6,417 nucleotides of DNA from Verrucomicrobiota bacterium (GTDB lineage Bacteria > Verrucomicrobiota > Verrucomicrobiia > Limisphaerales > AV2): NCBI GenBank assembly GCA_003219345.1, contig QHOP01000228.1, positions 1-6,417 on the forward strand. Direction: 5' to 3'. Position 1 is the stretch's first letter. Every line of letters starts with the position of its first letter. Both the position numbers and the translations under genes were made by a program. The notes below the pieces were generated by a model. It searched no databases. It was not told where the DNA came from and saw only the letters and a list, made by a program, of their open reading frames with translations. This document shows positions 1 to 5,524 of this stretch, piece after piece.

Positions 1-31
1 GACTGTCGGTTGTGGCGCCGTCTGCGTTTTC

Positions 32-104
32 GGTGAGGCGAGACTCCGTCGAGCCCTGATTTCTATCCATTGGAGGTCAGGGCTCGACCGAGTCTCGCCC
101 CACC
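32..104. repeat. Long imperfect inverted repeat, 28-bp arms, 17-nt loop
   Basis: The left arm 32-59 (beginning GGTGAGGCGAGACTC) pairs with the right arm 77-104 (ending GAGTCTCGCCCCACC). 26 of 28 positions are complementary; the mismatches are A36 with C100 and C47 with C89. The loop is 60-76. As RNA this would be a very stable GC-rich hairpin. No T-tract follows, so it is not a standard intrinsic terminator on either strand. It resembles the interspersed palindromic repeats that fill intergenic DNA in some large bacterial genomes. Copy number cannot be judged from one window, where only one copy is seen. Confidence 0.85.
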
Positions 105-288
105 CGGTTTATGGAGAGGGAACACCTCCAAAAATTGGGCGTGAGTCCTCACCGCGCCGTCGCCCGGCGGGCTGAGGCAACGATGATCGATTGGACCCAT
201 GGGATCTGTCCATTCCGTCCTCTTGGTTCGATCGTGGAGAGGCGGCAGATGGCGCGCGCGCGAGGTGACAGGAATTTTGCAAGTAGCT

Positions 289-317
289 TTGACTAGACGC
301 TCGTGGCAGGGGATAAA
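289..317 (+). promoter_or_regulatory. Putative sigma70 promoter for the glucosidase gene
   Basis: TTGACT at 289-294 matches the -35 consensus at 5 of 6 positions. It is separated by exactly 17 nt from GATAAA at 312-317, which matches the -10 consensus at 4 of 6. Transcription would start near 324, leaving a short leader of about 20 nt that contains the ribosome binding site at 335-338. Seen in sequence by consensus only; there is no transcript evidence. Confidence 0.4.
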
Positions 318-334
318 GGGAACCATCAAATTCC

Positions 335-338
335 GGAG
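335..338 (+). promoter_or_regulatory. Shine-Dalgarno GGAG for the gene at 347
   Basis: GGAG lies 8 nt before the ATG at 347, good spacing. It supports this start codon over internal alternatives. Confidence 0.6.
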
Positions 339-346
339 TCGGTTCC

Positions 347-3034
347 ATGAGCACGAGCGAAACGAAAACGGCCGAGGCCATCCGTCTGCAGGAGGACGCC
401 GTGCGGGTCAAGAACTGGAAACGATGGGGTCCTTATCTGAGCGAACGGCAGTGGGCCACGGTGCGCGAGGATTACTCTGAGTCGGGTGGGTGCTGGGATT
501 ACTTTCCGCACGAACACGCGCGCAGCCGCGCTTACCGCTGGGGCGAGGACGGCCTGCTCGGCATCACCGACCGCGAGTGCCGGCTGTGCTTCGCCCTCGC
601 CCTCTGGAACGGGCGCGACCCGATTTTGAAAGAGCGGCTGTTCGGCCTCACCAGCAGCGAGGGGAATCATGGCGAGGACGTGAAGGAGCAATATTTCTAC
701 CTCGATTCGACGCCGACGCACTCCTACCTGAAGGCGCTCTACAAATATCCGCAGGCGGAATATCCCTACGCGCGGCTGGTCGAGGAAAATCGCCGGCGCG
801 GCAGGAACGAGCCGGAGTTCGAGCTGACGGACACTGGAGTTTTCAACGATAACCGCTACTTCGACGTCTTCGCTGAATATGCTAAAAATTCTCCGGACGA
901 CATTTTGATTCGCATCACCGCGACCAATCGCGGGCCCGAAGCAGCAACGTTGCATCTGCTGCCGACGATTTGGTTTCGCAACACCTGGTCGTGGGGTTGT
1001 GCGCATGAAGGGTGCTCGCTCAAGCCGCGGATTCGACGGCACAAGGACGCGAACCTGCTGGAGGCGACGCACGAAACACTGGGAAAATTTTTCCTTGCCG
1101 TGGGTACCGCGGAGGACAGGAGCTTTCCGCCCTTCCTGTTTACCGAGAATGAATCCAATTCACGCCTGCTTTGGGGCGCCACCGAGGACGGCGCATTTGC
1201 GAAAGACGCGTTTCATGGATACGTCGTTCACGGTCGCCAGGACGTGGTGAACTCGCAGGGCGTGGGGACCAAGGTGGCGCCGCATTACGTTCTGGACGTT
1301 GCGGCGGGCCGGTCGTGCACCGTTCCGCTGCGTCTGTTCCGCGACGCGGAAGCGCCGCCCCAGCCGCTGGGCGCCGACTTCGATCCGATTTTTTCTCTGC
1401 GGAAGCGCGAGGCGGACGAGTATTATGCTTCGGTAACCTCGGCAAAACTGTCCGACGCCGAGCGCAACGTGGCGCGGCAGGGCTACGCCGGTTTACTCTG
1501 GAGCAAGCAATTCTATCACTACGTCGTGCAGGACTGGCTGGAAGGTGACCCGGCGATGCCCCCGCCGCCGGCGAGCCGCAGGCAAGGACGCAACCACGAT
1601 TGGACGCATCTCTACAGCCGCGACGTGATTTCGATGCCGGACAAATGGGAATATCCATGGTTCGCGGCGTGGGATCTGGCGTTTCACATGGTGCCATTTG
1701 CGCGCATCGACCCCAGGTTTGCCAAGGAGCAGATCGTTCTTTTCCTGCGCGAATGGTATATGCACCCGAACGGCCAGATCCCGGCCTACGAATTTGCCTT
1801 TGGCGACGTGAATCCGCCGGTGCACGCGTGGGCCGCCTGGCGCGTCTATAAGATCGCGGCCCGGCGCGGCGACCGCGACCGCGACTTCCTGGAAAGCGTC
1901 TTTCAGAAGTTACTGCTTAATTTCACCTGGTGGGTGAACCGGAAGGATGCCCACGGCAAAAACCTGTTTTCCGGCGGATTCCTCGGCCTGGATAACATCG
2001 GCGTGTTCGACCGATCCAAGCCCTTGCCGACGGGGGGGACCTTGCAACAGGCCGACGGCACGGCGTGGATGGCGTTTTACTGCGCTACCATGCTGAGCAT
2101 CGCGCTCGAACTGGCGCACGACGGCGGCAAAGTCCGCGCGGCGTATGAAGACATGGCGTCGAAGTTCCTCGAACACTTCGTGCAGATCGCCGATGCCATG
2201 AACACGCTCGGGGGCACCGGCTTGTGGGACGAAACCGATGGCTTCTATTACGACCAAATCCGATTTGACACCAGCGCCGTGCCTTTGAAGACAAGGTCGA
2301 TGGTCGGCCTGCTTCCGCTGATCGCGGCGGAAGTGCTCGAGGAAGAGTCGATTCAGGGCCTCCCCGGCTTCAGCAAGCGCCTGGCCTGGTTCGTGAAACA
2401 CCGGCAGGACCTGTCGCGGCACATCACACACTGTGAATGCGACCACGGGCATCGACTGATCGCGATTCCCTCGCGCGAACGGCTCGAACGCGTGCTCGGG
2501 TACATGCTCGATGAAAATGAATTTCTCTCGCCCTATGGGATACGCTCCCTGTCGAAGTTTCACGGGAAAAATCCTTACGAAATTCACACCGGCGATGACG
2601 TGCATCGGGTCGAATATGTGCCGGGCGAATCGAACACCGGGCTCTTTGGCGGCAACTCGAACTGGCGCGGACCGATTTGGTTTCCCACCAACTATCTCCT
2701 CATCGAGGCGATCGAGCGCTACCACCACTTCTATGGCGACCATTTCAAAGTGGAGTGTCCGACCGGCTCCGGAAAGCGACTGACGCTGCATGAAGTTTCA
2801 CAGGAACTGTCGCGGCGACTGGCGGGTATTTTCCTGGCCGACAAAAACGGGCGCCGCCCGTGCCACGGCAACGACGCGCGCTGGGCCAAAGACCCGCACT
2901 GGCGCGACCTGGTTTTGTTCCACGAATATTTCCACGGCGAAACCGGCCAAGGACTGGGCGCCAGCCATCAGACCGGCTGGACCGCGCTGGTGATCCGCCA
3001 GGTGGAAGACCTGGCGCGCCATCGAAACAAATAG
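347..3034 (+). CDS. GH63-type (MGH1-like) alpha-glucosidase, cytoplasmic
   Basis: An 895-residue protein resembling bacterial proteins annotated as glucosidase, of glycoside hydrolase clan GH63/MGH1-like. The family hydrolyses alpha-glucosidic bonds by an inverting mechanism; the substrate here is unknown. No signal peptide or membrane segment is visible, so it should act in the cytoplasm. Residues about 1-350 form the N-terminal beta-rich domain (landmarks GGCWDYFPHEHARSRAYRWG near 47-66 and NHGEDVKEQYFYLDSTPTHS near 107-126). Residues about 370-890 should form the (alpha/alpha)6 catalytic barrel. D443 in YPWFAAWD is the likely general acid. NWRGPIW (W773-W778) is a typical substrate-pocket motif. 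Near the C-terminus, E860 or E865 in HEYFHGETGQGLGA is the likely general base, by analogy with YgjK and mannosylglycerate hydrolase, whose catalytic Glu is also C-terminal. The ATG is backed by GGAG 8 nt upstream and a promoter-like pair. The frame is intact, including through a run of seven G near 2032-2038. The next gene starts 64 nt after its stop. Family confidence is high; exact substrate is not known. Confidence 0.9.
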   Translation: MSTSETKTAEAIRLQEDAVRVKNWKRWGPYLSERQWATVREDYSESGGCWDYFPHEHARSRAYRWGEDGLLGITDRECRLCFALALWNGRDPILKERLFGLTSSEGNHGEDVKEQYFYLDSTPTHSYLKALYKYPQAEYPYARLVEENRRRGRNEPEFELTDTGVFNDNRYFDVFAEYAKNSPDDILIRITATNRGPEAATLHLLPTIWFRNTWSWGCAHEGCSLKPRIRRHKDANLLEATHETLGKFFLAVGTAEDRSFPPFLFTENESNSRLLWGATEDGAFAKDAFHGYVVHGRQDVVNSQGVGTKVAPHYVLDVAAGRSCTVPLRLFRDAEAPPQPLGADFDPIFSLRKREADEYYASVTSAKLSDAERNVARQGYAGLLWSKQFYHYVVQDWLEGDPAMPPPPASRRQGRNHDWTHLYSRDVISMPDKWEYPWFAAWDLAFHMVPFARIDPRFAKEQIVLFLREWYMHPNGQIPAYEFAFGDVNPPVHAWAAWRVYKIAARRGDRDRDFLESVFQKLLLNFTWWVNRKDAHGKNLFSGGFLGLDNIGVFDRSKPLPTGGTLQQADGTAWMAFYCATMLSIALELAHDGGKVRAAYEDMASKFLEHFVQIADAMNTLGGTGLWDETDGFYYDQIRFDTSAVPLKTRSMVGLLPLIAAEVLEEESIQGLPGFSKRLAWFVKHRQDLSRHITHCECDHGHRLIAIPSRERLERVLGYMLDENEFLSPYGIRSLSKFHGKNPYEIHTGDDVHRVEYVPGESNTGLFGGNSNWRGPIWFPTNYLLIEAIERYHHFYGDHFKVECPTGSGKRLTLHEVSQELSRRLAGIFLADKNGRRPCHGNDARWAKDPHWRDLVLFHEYFHGETGQGLGASHQTGWTALVIRQVEDLARHRNK

Positions 3035-3098
3035 CAGTCCTTCGCCGCCGCAGTTGCATAAACATGAAGACGGACTACTTTCGAGTCTGGCGACGGAA

Positions 3099-3632
3099 AT
3101 GAAATGTGTGGTTTACAGCTTTGGATTGTCGATGTTGCTGCTGGCGGGTTGCGGCCAGACGCGCGTCGCCACCGTCTCTGCGATCGGCGCGACGCCGTCC
3201 ACCAACTCGCCGGCTGTTACCTTCAACTGGAATATGAAAGACAAAGTCATCAAGACCGAAGAGGAGTGGAAAAAAGAGTTAACACCCGCGCAATTCGGCG
3301 TCCTCCGTAAAAAAGGAACCGAACGCGCTTTCACCGGTGAATATTGGAACAATCACCAGCCCGGCATTTACGGCTGCGCGGGTTGCGGTCTCGCCTTGTT
3401 CAGTTCAGAGCACAAATTTGATTCCGGCACCGGCTGGCCGAGTTTCTCTCAACCCATCAAAAACGAACAGGTCACCTCGGAAGCCGACAACAGCCTCTTC
3501 ATGCGCCGCACGGAAGTCGTTTGCGCTCGTTGCGGCGGGCACCTTGGCCATGTTTTCGAAGACGGTCCCAAACCGACGGGCCTGCGCTACTGCATCAACT
3601 CCGCGGCGCTGAAGTTTCAAAAAACGCAGTAA
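3099..3632 (+). CDS. msrB: Peptide-methionine (R)-S-oxide reductase MsrB, probable lipoprotein
   Basis: Reduces methionine-R-sulfoxide in oxidised proteins. I start it at ATG 3099 because the 177-residue product then opens with a compact lipoprotein signal: MK, a hydrophobic stretch and the lipobox LLAG-C with C18 as the lipidated cysteine. The upstream TTG at 3054 would add 15 residues and bury the signal. After a linker to about residue 50 comes the whole MsrB domain (about 55-173). It has zinc cysteines C93/C96 (CAGC) and C142/C145 (CARC), the GWPSF pocket (W113), HLGHVF (H148, H151) and catalytic C165 in RYCINSAAL. Many MsrB proteins have a resolving cysteine in SGCGWPSF; here it is SGTGWPSF with T111, so recycling must use another route. 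Location is inferred to be envelope, attached by lipid, where it would repair exported proteins. The ribosome binding site is weak. It lies 64 nt after the glucosidase gene and may be co-transcribed with it. Confidence 0.93.
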   Translation: MKCVVYSFGLSMLLLAGCGQTRVATVSAIGATPSTNSPAVTFNWNMKDKVIKTEEEWKKELTPAQFGVLRKKGTERAFTGEYWNNHQPGIYGCAGCGLALFSSEHKFDSGTGWPSFSQPIKNEQVTSEADNSLFMRRTEVVCARCGGHLGHVFEDGPKPTGLRYCINSAALKFQKTQ

Positions 3633-3697
3633 GCTCGGATGCAAGTTCTTGATGTCGTGAGCCATGATGCCATGAGAAGCGCCACCCGACATGGGGT

Positions 3698-3763
3698 TCG
3701 TCCTCATCCTCGAAAAGCCTTGAAACTGACGAGGACGAGAAGGAGGACGACGATGAGGACGAG
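3698..3763. repeat. GAGGACGA-type strand-skewed repeat with inverted arm
   Basis: The pyrimidine-rich segment TCGTCCTCATC at 3698-3708 is the exact reverse complement of GATGAGGACGA at 3752-3762. Between them is a purine-rich tract with several variants of GAGGACGA (3728-3739, 3742-3751, 3755-3763). The left arm could pair in more than one register with the right side. It lies in the spacer before the REC-PAS gene. Translated, this region gives a low-complexity RTRRRTTMRT string, which argues against it being protein. A GGAGG at 3742-3746 before ATG 3753 is probably a by-product of the repeat, though it could mislead start calling. Confidence 0.65.
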
Positions 3764-3881
3764 CGAAATTGCCGCGATCAGCGTCAGATTTTATCAAGCA
3801 TCCCACATCAGGTATTCACCCCACTTCCGAGGGGACAGGATAGCTGATACCTTCGAGACTGGAAAACGAGTGGCATTGGTT

Positions 3882-4724
3882 GTGAACAAAGAATTGCGCA
3901 TCCTGATCCTGGAAGACAACGCCAGCGATGTGGTGTTGATCAACCGTGAATTGCGCCAGAGCGGCCTCGCTTTTCGATCCATACGAGTTGAAACGCGCGA
4001 GGCGTTCATGCGCGAACTTCAGGAGGATCATCCTCCCGACCTGATTTTCTCCGACCACGGCCTTCCGGCGTTTAACGGTTTCGCGGCGCTGGCCCTTGCG
4101 CAGCTGAAGTGTCCAGAGATTCCGTTTATCTTCGTCACCGGTTCGGCACAGGAAGAGATGGCGGTGGAAACGTTCAAAAAGGGCGCCACCGATTTCGTCC
4201 TCAAAGGCCGGCTGTCCAACCTGGCCCCCGCTGTGCAACGAGCTTTGCAACTGGTGGAGGAGCGGGCGCGTCGCAGAGAGGCAGAGCAGGCGTTCCAGAA
4301 GAGCGAGGAACGCTACCGGCAATTGGTGGAGATGTGTCCGGACGCGCTCCTGGTCCAGAGTGATGATCGCATCGTCTTCGCCAACACCGCCGCTGCCCGG
4401 TTGCTCGGGGCGGGCCGCGTTGAACAACTCATCGGCAAGCCGTTGAAGGAAATCGTCCGCCCGGATTACTGGGAGATGATGCAGCAACGTCTGCGCCAGC
4501 TGCGCGAGGAAGGCACCACGTTTTTCTGGAAGTCGGCTCAGAGCCGGGTGCAGCGGCTGCAGGGAGATGCGGCCGTGGTTCCTTTCATTGAGGAAAAATT
4601 CGTGCGACTGGACAATCAGGTGGTGGATGTGGAAGTGGCCGCCGCGCCGCTGACGTTTGAAAACCGGCCAGCCGTGCAGATCATCGCGCGCGACATCACT
4701 CACCGCAAGCGGGCCACGGAATAG
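3882..4724 (+). CDS. REC-PAS protein without a histidine kinase domain
   Basis: With the GTG at 3882 the product is 280 residues. Residues about 5-120 are a receiver domain: acidic pair E11/D12 (LILEDN), phosphoacceptor D58 (FSDHGLP), T86 (FVTGS) and K108 (VLKGRL), so all key residues are present. Residues 125-145 are a charged helix (EERARRREAEQAF) acting as a signalling linker. Residues about 143-275 are a PAS sensor domain, ending in the typical RDITHRKRA tail. In most relatives this tail leads into another PAS or a HisKA/HATPase kinase; here TAG follows two residues later and no kinase sequence is seen in the next 145 nt. It may therefore pass phosphate or a ligand signal to a partner. 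The open frame extends back to ATG 3639, but that part runs through the GAGGAC repeat. GTG 3870 (GGA 6 nt upstream) and ATG 3753 are other start options. The neighbour downstream is a NarL-type regulator 145 nt away. Domain calls are firm; the start and biological role are not. Confidence 0.82.
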   Translation: MNKELRILILEDNASDVVLINRELRQSGLAFRSIRVETREAFMRELQEDHPPDLIFSDHGLPAFNGFAALALAQLKCPEIPFIFVTGSAQEEMAVETFKKGATDFVLKGRLSNLAPAVQRALQLVEERARRREAEQAFQKSEERYRQLVEMCPDALLVQSDDRIVFANTAAARLLGAGRVEQLIGKPLKEIVRPDYWEMMQQRLRQLREEGTTFFWKSAQSRVQRLQGDAAVVPFIEEKFVRLDNQVVDVEVAAAPLTFENRPAVQIIARDITHRKRATE

Positions 4725-4811
4725 GTGCATGAACGCGAACCCTGCCACGCTGCGGCGCCCGACACCACAACTGGAAACTTGAGCCGTGGGAAGCCGCAGC
4801 CTACATTGCAG

Positions 4812-4840
4812 TTGCGGGATTTCAAGCCGGCGAACATAAT
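4812..4840 (+). promoter_or_regulatory. Putative sigma70 promoter for the response regulator
   Basis: TTGCGG at 4812-4817 (3 of 6 to the -35 consensus) and CATAAT at 4835-4840 (5 of 6 to the -10 consensus) are 17 nt apart. Transcription would start about 20 nt before the ATG at 4870. If real, the regulator is transcribed separately from the REC-PAS gene. The -35 is weak. Confidence 0.3.
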
Positions 4841-4869
4841 CTCCACCAACGAAGCAACTGAACTGAAGT

Positions 4870-5455
4870 ATGCAGAAAATAACAGTGATACTAGCGGATG
4901 ACCATACGGTCGTGCGGCAGGGCCTCCGCGCTTTACTCGACGCAGAAGAGGACATGGAGGTTGTCGGCGAGGCGGACAATGGACGCCAGGCGGTACAAAT
5001 CGCCCAACGCCTGCGACCCGATGTGGTGGTCATGGACATCGGGATGCCCTCGCTCAACGGGCTGGAGGCGACACGGCAAATCACCAAGGAAAGCCCCGGG
5101 TCCAAAGTGCTCATCCTTTCGTCCTACAGCGACGAAGAATATGTGCAGCAGTTGACCGAAGCCGGCGCAACCGGCTCATTACCAGCAGGCTTTTGTTCGA
5201 GGCGAACCGGTCAAGAAAGGCCGCAGCCGGCTTACCTCGCGTGAGATGGAAGTGCTCCAGTTGATCGCCGAAGGCCACGCCAACAAGCAAATCGCCGACA
5301 AACTGTTTATCAGTATCAAGACGGTGGAGAAACACCGACAGCAGCTCATGGACAAGCTGGAAATTCACGACGTGGCCGGCCTCACCCGTTACGCCATTCG
5401 CAAGGGAATTATCGAGAACCCCCAGGGCACCTACAAAAGCCCGTCACACCCCTGA
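4870..5455 (+). pseudogene. NarL/FixJ-family response regulator, broken by internal deletion and frameshift
   Basis: A receiver plus LuxR-type DNA-binding regulator in two frames. Frame one, from ATG 4870, gives beta1 to alpha4 of a receiver: D10/D11 (LADDH), phosphoacceptor D56 (VVMDIGMP), S84 (LILSS) and GATG at residues 99-102. After base 5175 it turns into unrelated residues and stops at 5244. From base 5177 the +1 frame carries HYQQAFVRGEPVKK, then LTSREMEVLQLIAEG and the full LuxR helix-turn-helix (NKQIADKLFISIKTVEKH), ending at 5455. What normally lies between GATG and HYQQAF is absent: the strand with the conserved lysine, alpha5 and the start of the linker, about 35 residues. The lesion fits a single deletion of about 100-110 nt with length 3n+2. 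The expressed product would be 124 residues with a defective receiver and no DNA binding. Both halves are well conserved, so the break is recent or an assembly error. No Shine-Dalgarno precedes the ATG. It follows the REC-PAS gene and converges with the hydrolase gene. Confidence 0.85.
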
Positions 5456-5464
5456 GTCTTCTCC

Positions 5465-5513
5465 TGAGGATTTGGGAGAGGAAAATCTCGGCGGTCGCTG
5501 CGCCAAATCCTCA
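5465..5513. terminator. Inverted repeat between convergent genes, possible bidirectional terminator
   Basis: TGAGGATTTGG at 5465-5475 is perfectly complementary to CCAAATCCTCA at 5503-5513, an 11-bp stem enclosing 27 nt. Inside it, GAGA 5476-5479 can pair with TCTC 5486-5489. It sits 10 nt after the regulator stop and 12 nt before the stop of the opposing hydrolase gene, the place for a shared terminator. No T-tract follows on either strand, so it is not a canonical intrinsic terminator. Confidence 0.5.
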
Positions 5514-5524
5514 TCGTCGTCAAA

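Larger units (their letters stand above)
1..346. other. Intergenic region rich in palindromes, no credible gene
   Basis: No coding region is supported here. The longest open frame on the plus strand (111-296, 61 codons) has arginine-rich composition, no recognisable domain and no good ribosome binding site. The stretch holds a long inverted repeat (32-104), several small palindromes (GTGAG/CTCAC at 141-152, CCCATGGG at 196-203, TGGAC/GTCCA at 192-212) and an alternating GC tract at 252-262. At its right end are a promoter-like pair and a Shine-Dalgarno for the glucosidase gene. The dense palindromes suggest intergenic repeat elements rather than decayed protein. Nothing shows what gene lies to the left of base 1. 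Confidence 0.6.

Noticed and set aside
111..296. 61-codon plus-strand open frame in the left intergenic region
   Set aside because: Arginine-rich composition, no domain, no clear ribosome binding site, and it runs through palindromic DNA.
326..1072. 248-codon minus-strand open frame opposite the glucosidase gene
   Set aside because: Lies antisense within a well-supported GH63 gene; high-GC DNA often leaves such frames open, and no domain is recognisable.
2029..2040. Possible frameshift at a run of seven G in the glucosidase gene
   Set aside because: The reading frame and family motifs continue normally on both sides.
1910..2791. 293-codon minus-strand open frame opposite the glucosidase gene
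   Set aside because: Same reason: antisense shadow, no recognisable motif, composition rich in Arg, Val and Pro.
3639..3881. N-terminal extension of the REC-PAS protein back to ATG 3639 or 3753
   Set aside because: It encodes low-complexity sequence from a repeat and no domain; receiver proteins normally begin a few residues before the LRILILEDN strand, matching GTG 3882.
4725..4901. Open frame continuing 58 codons after the TAG of the REC-PAS gene, as a possible kinase remnant or readthrough product
   Set aside because: The translation has no H-box or other kinase motif in any frame, and it runs into the next gene's start, so it looks like ordinary spacer.
3816..5114. 432-codon minus-strand open frame spanning both signalling genes
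   Set aside because: Long, but its composition (His, Leu, Arg, Ser rich) is that of a shadow, with no recognisable domain, and the plus strand carries clear receiver and PAS motifs over most of it.
5246..5455. Separate small DNA-binding protein starting at ATG 5246
   Set aside because: That ATG falls inside the LuxR-type domain, after its LTSRE start, with no ribosome binding site; it is the tail of the broken regulator.
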